A stretch of DNA of 64,000 nt from Kryptolebias marmoratus. Lineage: Eukaryota; Chordata; Actinopteri; Cyprinodontiformes; Rivulidae. Below are positions 36,040 through 48,300 of this stretch, piece after piece. How positions within the stretch are numbered: the stretch's first letter is position 1; each line of letters begins with the position of its first letter. Both the position numbers and the translations under genes were made by a program. Under the pieces are notes generated by a model. That model was not told the DNA's origin. It worked only from the letters and a program-made list of their open reading frames with translations, and searched no databases. Location: assembly GCF_001649575.2 (NCBI RefSeq), contig NC_051434.1, forward strand, positions 2,242,399 through 2,306,398. The letters are read 5' to 3'.

Positions 36040-36440
36040 TGAAGCAACGAACGACACAAAGGTTAAGCTAAAGAGAGAAAGGCCAGGAAGAGGAGCGAAG
36101 GGAGCCGATAACAAAAGGCTGCCGTGAGAAACCAGGAGTCAGAGATAAAGAGCAGCTTAAGTGGAAGGAGAAGGAGGAATGAGGAGAGACAGAGGTGTGG
36201 GGTAAGAGGTGAAAGATCTCAGCTACAGACAGACACCAAAATAAACACGGCCTGACCCGCCCTGCGGTGCTGCAGCGAGGTCAGCTGCAGACTGAGCGAG
36301 TTCACCGAGAAACCATGAAAAGAAAACAGGATACAAAACGCAAAGATAAGAAAGAAACAGAGGCAGATCTGTTGCATAGCCTGGGATTAACCTTGGAGAG
36401 CCTTTAAGATGTGAGACGGAGGAGAAAAGAAAAAACAGGA
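36040..36440 (+). repeat. Purine-rich tract
   Basis: Plus-strand A/G-rich text ('aaagagagaaaggccagg', 'ggaaggagaaggaggaatg'). Same polarity as the tracts at 10.4, 16.3, 37.6 and 40.1 kb. Confidence 0.55.
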
Positions 36441-36579
36441 AATAAACAGAACTGGAGAATAAAACTCATTTTATATATTAGATCTGAAATATTTTAAAAA
36501 TGCTGCACATCTACAGAACAGCTTCTTATTCAGTTACTCTACAGAGGCTACATCCATACATCGCCTTCCTGTTTATTAT

Positions 36580-36690
36580 TTTCTGTAATACTTTGTGGTA
36601 TTTTAGTCCTTATAGTTGAAATGTTCAGCTCATCCAGGAGTTTGGTGCTCTGACTTTTGGTTTTTGCAACTTTTATCCATCCGACAGTCT
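36580..36690 (+). repeat. R3-like fragment
   Basis: 'gaaatgttcagctcatccag' followed by 'ctctgacttttggtttt' parallels 'aacattcagctcgttcaggt' and 'gtgacttttggcttt' in R3 copy 3 (12827-12871). The rest of the family is missing or decayed. Confidence 0.35.
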
Positions 36691-36699
36691 GCATTCTCA

Positions 36700-37580
36700 C
36701 AGAAAACACTGTTTCTATAGTTACACCTGAAATACAAACCATGCTCAACATTGTAAAGAAAAAGATTTCTTTTTGTGAAATGAAAACCTCCCTGCAGCAG
36801 AGAGAAGTTTTTATGGAATATCACATCCAGTTCAGAATTTAGGTTCAAAACTGGTTGGGTTGAAAAAAAGATGTTTGAACCAGTTGATGCAACAACTTTC
36901 CATTATTTTAGTTTCCATGTTGGCTAAAACAGTTATAAGTTTGTCTGCCAAGCTACAAGTTTGTTAGATGGTTTTGGTCAACCTGCACAATGCATGTCAC
37001 GAATTTCAGCCAAAAAAATGCAGAAAAATTAAATATTGCATCAGCCAGGAATGCAAACTGTTAAATCTGACCTGGTGGTTAATTGCAAGACTGGGGATCA
37101 TTTCTCAGCTGCAAAGTAGGAAAACGTTTACAGTTCTGCTTAAAAATGCTGCATAAAGATCAATAAGATTTACTGTTTAATACAAAATAAAAGTTCAGTC
37201 ACAATCATGAGTTTAAGCCATCTGATCTTGCATCTGTTCGGAGATCACCTTTCAGAAAATACCAGCAGATAATTTGTTTATCCAATTTCCTGTCAAACTG
37301 TGGGCTCTGTGAAGTCCACGGCATACAAGTTTATATATTTTTATATAATTAGGGAAATTCTGAAGGGAATATAGATGTTTTTATGCACTGGAAGTCTGGC
37401 ATACTCAGATGGTGGAATTTAAAGTATTTACTGAACCATTTTCCTTCCTTTCAGGTCAGAAAACTGAAATGTTTTTGGTTCCACACCTTGATGGCCTGTT
37501 GCAAAGATTATTTACTCGCTGTGAAAATGAATTCTAAAAATGTGTTTCAGTGAGGAAAAGCAACAATATTTACCTTTGAG
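36700..37580. other. Gene-free DNA
   Basis: Nothing recognised. Confidence 0.5.
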
Positions 37581-37584
37581 AGGA

Positions 37585-37760
37585 AAAGACAAGCAGGGAG
37601 ATGACAGAGCTAATAAAAGAGAAAACACAAGTAGGTCAGAGGAGAAATTCAAAGAGGAGAGAATAAAGATGAAGGAGGCTAAGGGACGGGGGAAGAGTGA
37701 CAGATGGAGGTAGACTGAGACTGTAAAAGCTGGAGGTGACAGAAGGAAGAAAACCGGAGC
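37585..37760 (+). repeat. Purine-rich tract
   Basis: Plus-strand A/G-rich text with GACAGA and GGAGGA words. Confidence 0.5.
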
Positions 37761-39055
37761 CAGACAGACAAGAACGAGCAGATTGCCAATTTAGTTTTCA
37801 CCAGTCATCATTACCACTAAGCCTTTCTCACCGCCGAGCAGCAGAAACATTCCCCCTCCGTTTATATTGCTCATTTTTCCCCTTCTCTCTCAGCTCGGGT
37901 CATTCTCATCGTGCTTTTTGCTCCATGTCCACCCAAAGACACACACACAGCACCAATAAGCTGCTGCAGCCATATCGAGGCAGCTCGCGTGGTTTGAATA
38001 TCAACATCGGCGCCGATCAATGGCAGCCGAGCTCCTGCAGAGTAACAAGTGTGTGCATCTGTTTGTGTATGCACAGATGGGAGTTTACGGCATTTTTACA
38101 GCTCTGGAAACATCAAAAACCAAAATATTCACAGAAATCCAAACTAAAATTGAATTCTGTTGACTGAATGCTTTGTTTTAAGCCCAATATGCCCATTTTT
38201 TAAAGGATTTCTGTGTTTTTTTGCCAACTCACCCACAAAAAGGACTTGCAACATATCATGTCCTTCAATTCTGCTGCAGTCAATATTTTTATGTTGGTAA
38301 TTGATCCAAAGACTCCAAAGAAATAAGCTCAGTTACTGAAGTTCTTAATCCCACAGAATTTCCACTGAATCAGAATCTCAGCTGTGAAGAATTTACTGCT
38401 AGAACCAAACAGACATCTGAAGGAGAAAATACAGGTTTTTAACCAGAGTTCGCCTTTTGGGTGCATTTATTCATGTCAAATTCAGTGAATCTGATTTAAC
38501 AGCAGTAGAAAGACAGCTGCAGTCTTTGCCTCTTTAAACTGACTGAATATTTGTAAATTATGATAACAAATGTTCTCCTAAACTATATCACATGGTGAAG
38601 TTATTCATGAATTTGCAATCAATACCTTTAAATCCTGCTTTAGATTAAATTTGTGCTTAAAGAAAAAGTAAATTTACCAGAAAATCCTCCGTGGTTCCAT
38701 CACTGCTAACATTTACAGCAGCATCACTGCAGAAATAAACTGTCCTGTCCATCCAGAGACTTAATGTAGACTATTTGCTTTTCCTCAACAAAAACAATGT
38801 TGCATCATTAATTCATGGTTTCATCAACTCGTACTCATGATCTGCATGATATTCACAGTAATTCTCTGAGCCCAGAAAGTTTTTAACTCCTGAACTCATT
38901 GACTGTTGCAGTCTTGCAAAGAATCAAATCAACCTCCAAATAAGCATCAGCAGAAACTAAATGAGAAAAGCTTCTTTTGCTTTGAGATTTACTGTTATTC
39001 AAATCTTTACCATTTCGACTGAAAAGCTGCACAATAAATACACGTGTCCTGCATG
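37761..39055. other. Gene-free DNA
   Basis: A 143-codon open frame at 37736-38167 runs out of the purine tract and has no recognisable domain. The section 37890-38070 is GC-richer, with a short CA run near 37940. Confidence 0.4.
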
Positions 39056-39059
39056 AAAG

Positions 39060-39185
39060 TGAAGATTCAACACGATCTACGGGCTTCCTTAGATAACCTG
39101 TACTAATTGGTGTTTTATAACGTATATGACTGTTTTTGTACAGAGCTCTGAGATGACTTGTTGTGAATTGGCACGATATAAATAA
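39060..39185 (+). repeat. Repeat 3' tail, second copy
   Basis: 'acagagctctgagatgactt' then 'gttgtgaattggcacgatat' and 'aaataaact' is the 3' tail of a common teleost repeat, whose intact form reads 'gctctgagatgac...gaattggcgctatataaat'. It parallels 27583-27640. Confidence 0.6.
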
Positions 39186-40135
39186 ACTGCCTAAGTGTGA
39201 AACTGTAAATTAATTAATGCACATGTTCAAACAGCCGACTGAAAATGTTCTCTTACCCAGAAACCTAAAAGAATCCTGCAGAAAGCTCAGTGTTGTCAGA
39301 TAGTTGCTTCCTTTAAAGACTTCTAATAACATTTTTCTTCACCTCAATGTTCAGCGAGGTCAAAGAAAACTGCTTGAGCAAAAGACTTAAACATCTAACC
39401 ACCAAGAAAGCACCAATGATAGAGCTTTAAACAGCTAAAAAATGTTTGCATTTCCATTTATTTAATTCTTTAAATAAAATAATCATGCTTTGTCTGTTCA
39501 TGAGGTCATGATGGTGGAACCAGATGGAGTCAAAACAAAGTTTCCCTTAAAGGTTGAGTTTTATCCCATTTAAATATTTTGCTAAAAATGCATGTTTATT
39601 ATGTCAGATTGTTGAGTTCAAACAGCAACTAAAAAATGATTTGCTTCAAAATGTTATAACCATTCAATCTGTTTGCTTTATTTAGTCAAAATTTCATTTT
39701 TCTGATAAATGTTTAAAAACTGCACGAGGCAGCTCTGTCCACTCGTTTCACTTCAGATGCATCAGATGGAGATTTAATTAATTGGACCCTGTGAAAACAC
39801 CACACTGAACCCTGCCATAAAAAGATCATTTATAGGAAGCAACTATTAAGCACAAACTGGTCTTTGGTGGATTTTCTGTCCAGTGAGTGGGGGAATAAAA
39901 GGTACAAGTTGGTCAATGAGGCTTTTTGTGGCTAAATGTCAAAAAACATAAAAGCAAAATTCAATTTGGACATGCATTCAATAGGACTGAAAAGTCTTTG
40001 GTTTATTAGACAATTTGGTTTGCTAAAAATAATCACAACATGCTCTTTCAGTACTTCGATTAAAAGTAAGAAAATTGAAATGCCATGAATCTTTGTTTTC
40101 TTTTCATCCGCTGCTTAAAAAAATAAAAATAAAAA
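39186..40135. other. Gene-free AT-rich DNA
   Basis: Nothing recognised. Confidence 0.5.
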
Positions 40136-40139
40136 GGCA

Positions 40140-40360
40140 GCAAGATGGCTGAAATGAGAGGAAATGTACAGAGATGGAGATGTTCTTAAAGAAAACCAGG
40201 AGGAGGAATGAGAGGATGAAAAGATGAGGGAGAAGGAGTGGGAAAAACACGAGGTAGAGAGGAGAGGGAGGAGAAATGAGGTGATGAACGGTGTAAAACA
40301 AATAAGAGCAGAGACGAAATGACGAGGGGAGGAGAGGGTGAGACGGAGGGGAGAGCCTGC
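40140..40360 (+). repeat. Purine-rich tract
   Basis: Almost pure A/G on the plus strand for 200 bases with GAGAGG, GGAGAA and GATGAA words. The 105-codon minus-strand frame across it is a Ser/Leu/Phe-rich artefact. Confidence 0.6.
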
Positions 40361-40559
40361 AGGCTGCTTTGTTCGCTGCTGTCCGTTTATGGTGATGGAA
40401 TGTGTGAACGCTGATCTGAGACCAGCCAACATCTAAACCACGGCAGGTCTGCAGTCAGACACGCAGACCTGTGGGCGAGTCCAGGATAATCTCACACGGT
40501 CAAATCAAGGGGACAGCGCTGGGCAAAAGTCCTGAGTCATCCCTCGTTTCTTTCACCCA

Positions 40560-41240
40560 AGCAGCCAGACGACTCCTAATCTTTTTAACTGGATTCAGTC
40601 AACAACTCTCCAGGCTTTCTGGAGGTTTTCCTTAGACTGACTCCTTTCTTTTCAGTCCAGGTTCTGTACCAGACCATCTTTTTTAATATTAAGCCACATA
40701 ACTCTGACCTACGAGTCATTCAGGCAAAAAAAAAAAAAAATTATAACAGACAAGTTAGAGAAAGAAAAAAAATTAATTGGATCTTTAGGCTCTTTGTTCC
40801 CGGCAGCCCGTCACAAAGACAATTTGTTCCCATTTCTTTAGCTGAATCTATAAAAAACATTAAAAGATAGCACAGTTTGACATGTTGGGTCACATTTGAG
40901 TCATGAGGAATTTTTTTCCATTTTAAATTATTTTTAAATTCTCCATCTTAAAACCTTAGGAGAATGATGTTATTTTAGTTACTCAGTCTGCTAAATGATG
41001 TCTTTATGGGCAGGTTTTATAGCTGACGTCAAAACGTTTTCATTTTTCCTGCACTGCCTGTGTGCATGATGACTTATTTAGACTGGACGGGTCACAAATA
41101 TGATTTTAGCTCCAACAGAGCTGCTGGATGATGAGTCTGTCACATCCGTACAGGATTTTATTTCTCCTGTTTTTTAAGGACATGACTTTCAGATACTGTT
41201 CATCTGCTGGAGAGGAGTTATCTTCAGGTCCAGCACTGCT
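40560..41240 (+). repeat. R2 dispersed repeat, copy 3 (longest)
   Basis: It contains in order 'ttttcagtccaggttctgta', 'ctgacctacgagtcattcag' with a poly-A run, 'ggcagcccgtcacaaagac', 'tttctttagctgaatctata', 'gactttcagatactgttcat' and 'ctgctggagaggagttatc'. The second to last of these are found in the same order at 24.5 and 25.4-25.8 kb. Non-coding; family unnamed. Confidence 0.55.
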
Positions 41241-41269
41241 TCTTTATCCACCGTTTTCATTTTTTTAGG

Positions 41270-41725
41270 CTCAAGGTGCACTAAATGTCGTCACGGTCAG
41301 GTACAAAGGCTGGGCTGAAAATGAGTAAACGTATTCCACCCATTTCTGGTTGAGGACCACGGCCTCGGACTTGGAGGAGCGGACTCTCATCCCAACCACT
41401 TCACACTCAGATGTGAACCATCCCAGCACACGCTGAAGGTCACGGCCTGCAGACGCCAACAGAGAAACGAGAACCTGAGGTTCCTCTCTCCGACTGTGCC
41501 TCAAGATCCTGTCCATGAACACAAACAGATCAGAGACAAGGGACAGACCCGACAGAGTCCAACCCACACCAGAACGAGCTCGACTTTCTGCCAAGGATGC
41601 AGACAGATCCAGCTTTGGTTCTCCAGGGACCGGATACATCTCAAAAGGAACCCAGGCACCCACCACAGAATGCCTCAGGGAACACGGTCACAAACCTTCT
41701 CCAGATCTACAAAACACACGTATGC
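41270..41725 (-). pseudogene. LINE reverse transcriptase relic lacking its catalytic motif
   Basis: On the minus strand the segment begins with a 'VDLEK...DRVPRGILW'-type reverse-transcriptase block (fingers/palm, about 41660-41715), passes the 'GL..CPLS' motif and a 'FMDRI' block, then reads SLLASAGRDLQ followed by 'SECEVVGMRV' and 'SKSEAVVL'. These are hallmarks of the endonuclease-type LINE polymerase common in fish. Frameshifts occur before 41600. In intact relatives a FADD-type catalytic block lies between SLL and ASSG; here about 24 bases are gone, so the enzyme could not work. The 3' continuation is lost at 41270. Confidence 0.8.
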
Positions 41726-41729
41726 ATAT

Positions 41730-43970
41730 ACATGCAAAAACAAAAAAAAATGTGGAATGAAAATGTTCTTTATTTAATTTAAAAATTAATTGCTTTCTAA
41801 ATGAGTAAATGTGGGCAGGCTTGATTAATCACGCTTCACATTAATCAAAACTGACTCGTGGTTCTGGCTGTTGTGGGCTTTTAATAACACACACATCATT
41901 TATTGGATTAGGTACCAGCTGCTGTCAGTCCCATTCTAGTTTAATTCTTACCATTTGTCTGTTTTTGATTTAAACATTTCGTCAGAATAATTAACTTTGA
42001 ATGTGAGCGCCACGTCTTTTTATTTCCTCCAAACTGATCGGAGGAGCTCCAGGCAAATGTAGCAACTCTTGTTTGTGCACGTCTTGCATGGAACAAATGT
42101 TTTTTATTTTTTTATTTTATCATCTTATGTACTCTCAAGCAGTTCTAGTTTTTATGATTTGCTGAACCAGTTCTGACTGACGCATAACTAAAAAACAGGA
42201 AACGTTTATTTCTGTCAGTTACTCTTTGAACACAAACACTCAGATTTCACAATATATTTATATTTATCCTGTTTAACACTAAAGCTAATTTATTGTATTT
42301 GTTAATCCCAAAATATTAGAATTGTTGCAATACTATTGCTTTAATGTTTTCAAAAACTATTTGGCTGCATATATATTCCAGCTCTGTATCAAATTGTAGC
42401 CAAAAATTAAAAAAAAAAACGTTGCAAGGCAACAAAAAACATTTCATTTGAATAAACTCAAAAATCTAATTTAATTTTCTGTAGGGATAAAGTTTGGAGA
42501 ATTTATTTTACTCGAGTGTGCAATAAAATTTATACAATATTGTTTCTGGATTGTATATTTCTGGTTAGAGCAGATTGATTAAAGCTCTTAATTAATCTGT
42601 GGTCACTGATTAAAGCTGGCTAACACATCTGTGTGACAATTACCCACTGATGAAGGCTTTACTAATTAACAAGCCAGCAAAACCGGCAAAGAGGTGGTCA
42701 TTAGCTCAGCGTTTGGCTCAAAACCTGGAAAGCTTCAGATTCTGAATGATAGGAGTCGACTTTGATGGCATCCTGCATCCTGACTTTGAGTCTGCAGGAT
42801 GGTAGAATCGACTAAAGTCGTGAGAAAAACCTTTAACTTTCAGATTTACAGCAAACAAACAGTGCATCCTAAAGTTTACCACATTTAATTTGTGTCACAA
42901 ATCGTCACTGACCTGAATGTTTTTTAATTTCGGTCATTATTGGTGAGCTAAATATTTTTGGGTTTTTAAAATTTTACAATTAACCAAATGTTTGGGTCAT
43001 AATCTTTGGAAATCCTAATTAAAGAAACCTAATTTGGTTCAGTGTTTTACTTTTTCTTTAAACTTTATGAAACTAAGTCACAAAGTTTAAACCGGTATGA
43101 GTCTAATTGATTTTTGCAACATATTTCATGCATTTACCAAGACTCAAACATTAACTACACACCAAATAATAACAAAGTGTTACAGCAACACACTGTAGAG
43201 CAATAAACCACCAGAGCCATTAAAAAGATCCCAGACAACCTTCAAAATATTAGTCCCCACGTTAAAGAAGGCTCTAAATACTCAGACACAACAGCTCCAA
43301 TGGCTTAAAGTAAGTTCAATTAAAAAATGGACTCAAATGAGTGATCTATGCCAAAGTAAACAAGACTGAGAAAGTAAAAAAATCAGCTGGATTCAGATTT
43401 CTCATCTCAACTTAAACCCAAATCCAAACCAAACTACTGAAGAAAAAACAAAACTGGACTGTTGGTTAGTTAATTTCCCCCCAATAACAGTCAGTCACAC
43501 TTTCCTTTCATTCAAGAAAAACAAAAACCATCCTGATGGCCACTTTCAGCTTCAAGCTTTTTGTTTTTCCCTTTAACACAAGGCTCCATCTGTGTACTTG
43601 TATTTGGCATGTATAAGAGCAACAGCATGTTCTTTGACAATCAAAATTATTTGTTAAAAATCTCCTGGAATCGTTTCTTCTTATTAGCTTGAAGAGGAGC
43701 AAATTCATCCTCACAGCTGAGCCATTTCCACAGTGGAGGTTGGAGATGGATTCAGGTTTTCTTTAATTACACACAAAAAAAAAAAAAAGACTACAAGCAA
43801 AGAGACACTTGCACCGTCCCATTAAGCTGTTTGATCTGCAGTCTGGAAATTTGTTCAGGTCATGTGTTTTATTTCAGACCATCTACTTGACATTTGACTG
43901 ACAGTTTTAAACTAAAATAACCCTTTAAGAGGCTGAGTTTGTAAAAAGTCTGCACAGTTCCTGTTTTTTT
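41730..43970. other. Gene-free AT-rich DNA
   Basis: No exon or assignable transposon. Poly-A runs occur near 42410 and 43778-43791. Confidence 0.5.
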
Positions 43971-43974
43971 TGCA

Positions 43975-44300
43975 CTGAAATCTACAACCTTTGTGCTAAA
44001 CCCAATTCAAGACAGCAGTCACAGCTAATCAGCCTCAGCAATCACAAAAATCTCTAACCCAATTTTACAGACGGATCAAGTTTGGTGTGGTTGTAGCTGA
44101 ATGTCTTTCTGAACAAACTGAGAAGTAACATTTGTTTTTAAAACTTTGGGGAGCAAGGCTGTGGGCGATATGCATTCCTTCAAGGAACGCTGCTTTCATT
44201 CTGATAGCATTTAAGCAGCTAAAACACTTTGTGATCTTTGGAGGTTTGGATCCTTTTCCATCAAATGGGAGATGTTTTGTGGTTAAAACATTTTCATCCT
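43975..44300 (+). repeat. R1 dispersed repeat, copy 5
   Basis: 'aaacccaattcaagacagca' and 'gtcacagctaatcagc' (43998-44033), 'agtttggtgtggttgtagct' (44079-44098) and 'gggcgatatgcattccttca' with 'aggaacgc' (44163-44190) are three R1 segments in the same orientation as copy 2. An open frame across the end (44132-44374) has no domain. Confidence 0.6.
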
Positions 44301-44750
44301 CTTCAGCATCAAAATGTGGTTATTACACCGGTGTTCTATTCTTATACGTGATGTATATACTTTCATGGTTCTAAAATCAGTTCTGTCTATCACCCCCTAC
44401 ATCTGCACAAACAAAGCGAGGATACCCAGCATGCATGCAAACACACGCGGCGAAACACGTTCTGCAGACACCGAGACACACACACATCCTGCCAACGCCC
44501 ACTACTCACAGCAAGCAGAGAGGGAAGAAACACAGGAGTTGAAAAAGACGACATTGGAAAAGACTAAAAAAAAGAAAAACAGCTTTTATCTGTTATCTGC
44601 GTGAGGAGAGTGCGTCTGGAGAGCTGTCGGGGGGTTGCTACTGAGTGGTTCCAACAGACAGAGAGACTGTTTCTGTGGCCGTGCAGCAATCATTTCATAT
44701 ATGTGGCAAAGCATCAGTGTGCTGAACAGACAGCACTGGGATCATCACAG
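44301..44750. other. Gene-free DNA
   Basis: The section 44400-44640 is GC-richer, with no recognised feature. Confidence 0.45.
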
Positions 44751-44779
44751 TGTGTGTGTGTGTGTGTGTGTGAGAGAGA
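44751..44779 (+). repeat. Compound TG/AG microsatellite
   Basis: (TG)11 at 44751-44772 followed by a short GA run. Confidence 0.9.
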
Positions 44780-45149
44780 AAGTAAATTCAAGTGTGACTG
44801 CCTTCCATCAGCCACTCTAAGCCCGCCAGCAGTTACGCTCTGAGAATTAAATACAAGACGAAAAGTGAAGGAGAGCCAGAGGAAGAGGACAGGCTGGGGG
44901 GAAGGTTAGGACCCTCACACTTCCCTCTTCGACATGTTCCGACACCCCCCTGTCCTCTCTGTCTCTGTCATTTTGTGAAGAAAGGGGCCAGTGAACTGAC
45001 ACTCAGCAGGGAGGGTGGGAGTTGTGACTGCGTTCTAACCCCAACATCCCAGTGAGGAGAAAAAAAAAAACAACAGAAGCAACAGGATGACGGTTTAGCC
45101 AGACCTGTCAAGAGAAACGCAAAGTGAACCCAGAGCCCTGAAGTGCTTC

Positions 45150-45330
45150 AAGCTACATCGAACAAATGTTTCTCCCTCTGCGTCTGCAGACGCTCACACA
45201 TACTGCGCTAATTGTCATTTAACCCATCATGCCCACTGCATATTTGCTTCTAACAAGCAATTACACAATGCCCTTTATCATCTCCAACCAACAGAGCAGT
45301 TGTAGAGCGGGGAAAAACCCGCTCCTTCTG
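45150..45330. promoter_or_regulatory. Candidate conserved non-coding island
   Basis: Text such as 'tgcgctaattgtcatttaac' (45206-45225) and 'aacaagcaattacacaatgc' is non-repetitive, and it follows a T/C-rich section. Enhancer-like by texture only. Confidence 0.25.
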
Positions 45331-48300
45331 TAGAAAACAGTTCAACACAATCAAGATAAAACTTGTTTACAATCTCTGTATGCAAATTTCTTACACAACA
45401 AATCTGTTTTGCATTTTATTTTGTGTCACTCAGTCATGCAAACACTAAACACTGTGCAGTAAATTGCCTTTTTTTCTGTACAGCAAGTAAAATAGTAACT
45501 GCTGTATTTATTCTCCTTGAAAAAAAACAACTTTTTAGTTGCATAAGAATCCAGGACCTGAGCCACATCTAACGACCTAACCTAACGACACTTCAGCATG
45601 CTTTAGTCAATCAACTTTAAATTACATGATCATTTTTTCCCATTACTTTCTATCTTGGAATCATTTGTGGTGGTGCAGAACAAAAAAAAAAAAGAATCAG
45701 ATATGAAACTTGCATGAGATAATAACCTTCGAGCTCACTACAGATTAGACTGTTGCTTGGCAGCCAAATCAAAGGCCTCATATATGCAAGAAAATCCTGA
45801 GCAGCCCTTGTTTGTAGCAAAAATACTGCTCTGACCACATTTATACTGTAAAAAAGGATAATAATGGAAACTAATGCAAACAGATCAGTGGGTCACCTCT
45901 TAAGCACAAAGATGTCCTCCACCTATCCAGAGGTTGGCGCCTGGTTTGTTCTACGCCATGGAAACTACATCAATCATCGTGCTTTCCACTCCTACGTCGA
46001 TGATAATCCGCTCTACATCATCACCAAAACCAATCGCAGAAATTCATTCCGCCCCCACTAAATGCCTCACCAAATTTAGATTGAGGATGCTGTCAACTCT
46101 CAGATGAACCAGGTAGAAACTTCAGTAAAATAAAAATCTTTTTGTCTACCAATCAAATCATATTTTTAGAAAAGCTTTTCGTAATCTGTAGAGAAAAGTG
46201 CAATGAAAGAAAAAAATGTACAATTACTGCTAACGGCACAGGAAGTCAATGACAGGTTTAAAAAAAGACTTTAAACTTGTGTTTTTAGTTTATTTCTCAG
46301 CAGAGAAAATAAATCTGAAATTTCAATGAAACTTCACTTTTCATAAATATAAACAGTTTGAATGGAGAATAAAGACAAACTGTGGACGGATTCAAGCAGC
46401 TATGTTTGAAAAGATGTACTGTAACTCTGTAAAGGACAAGTTCTAGAAAGTCCTCAGTTCCTCCGGTTGTTTGTTGAGTTTATTGAAGCAGTTTTAGCTC
46501 CTTTTTCTGCTTCCATCCCTTCTGGACAGGTTTCACGCTGTTGGTGACCGTGGGAAATGAGTGATGTTGCAAACTCTCATTAGCACGCTCCCCCCTTCAG
46601 TTTCTTTCAAACTGAAAAACGTCTAATTCAATTCCAAACCTCTTACTTTTCTGTTCAGACACACTTTGTACATTAACAGTCAAAAACCTAGAGGCTTATA
46701 GTTTAGACACCCACAGAGTCAGCAGAAAGCATGCTGGGAAAAGGAAAAGACGCACATAAAAGAGCGGCGTCCAGTCGGCTAACTGGGAAGCCAGTTTACC
46801 GCCCATCAGGACGCTTGGATGGCTGGTTAAAACGTTTTATTTTATCCTCACATGCATCCCTGAGGATTAAGAAAATCATCCTTTTATTTCAAAAAGCCCA
46901 CCACTTGGATATCGACACAGGGATGGGGCTTAGTGGTCAGGGTCTCAGGAGTAAAATATTTTCTCTTTTACCGATTCAACTTTATTATCTTTGTTAGGGG
47001 AGCAAAAAATACAGCAGGGAGGAAGCAAAAGCTTGTTTTTTTGTTTTAAAGAATGATCCCAACTCTAAACTACATTGGAAAGAATTGTAATTTTAAATAA
47101 AGCAATGATAAATGCTAAAATTGCCTCTTTGCTTCAAAGAAAAACAAAGATTCTGACCCATGAGTTGTAGATGTAATTTTTGTAAATCTGTATGAACAGG
47201 AGAACTTTAAAACACCATGAGTCAACAATGTTCATGTTGTAAAAACATGATAATGACAGCAATTTTGTTCTAGATTGTAGTTTTTGAACAACAGCCTATT
47301 CTGGCATTTCTTTTAGCAACAATATTACTTATTTGTTTGAGATGTTTATTGAACTCAAGAAGAAAGTTTCCTCATTTTGTGAATATATTTTTTACAAACA
47401 AACAATGTATTTTCTTATTTGGGGATTGGCTAATCTGTTCAGAGACGTACGGAGGAAGTCTTGAACTCAGAACGAGGACTGCAGAGTTCATCGGTTTGGA
47501 GACGTTTATTTAAAGATGGTGGATCAGACCAGCAGCAGCTCCATGAAGCATTTAAGGGGAGTTTGGACAAGAAACTGCCGTTTCTTTAACGTTTCTTTTT
47601 ATCAACAGCTGTTTGTGATGCTGTGGCTGCAACAGAACAGCAAAGACTGAAGAATATTTCCATAAAAAATGTTTTATTTTGAGAAAATAAAGCCCCCTGT
47701 CCATCTATTAAACCCTAACAGGTGATCACAGTGGAAAAAGTGGCTGCAAACATGAATTTGTAAAAGGTTCAGGAGATATCTGAATCTTAAAGTTGACTTT
47801 ACTCTTTCAGAGCTGCATCTGCAGGACAGTCCTGATGAACCATCAGAGACGGGAGAAACGCAGCAGGAACTAACAAATTAAACCCCTAAAAAAAAACCAC
47901 TTAGCAAAAATACAGCCTTTACTGCCCAGCTCTGAAGACTTTAACATGTTATTTATACAGGATGGATCCAGATTTACACAGCATTTAGCTGAAACCTTTA
48001 GTTTCGATGATATATTCACGAGTCCAATTTACTAATAAATGTATTAATATTCCATCAGGAGGAAAGACTCAAATGGTTGCAGTCTGTAAAAATGTTAAAA
48101 ATCAAGAGGGATTATAAACTGCTAATTGACAAAAATGTGAAATATTTTCTCTTTTTAAAACACTAACTGGGTGGTTAAAAGGCTTGCTTGTATCAAAGAG
48201 GCAAAAATTCATACAGGTGGAAACAGTTTTGTTTTAATACATCCAGAAATTTAACTGGTCTGGTTGCAAAGAACTTTAAAGTAAAATGTTAAGTTTGTTT

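Noticed and set aside
37736..38167. 143-codon plus-strand frame
   Set aside because: Starts inside a purine-rich tract and has no domain or splice signals.
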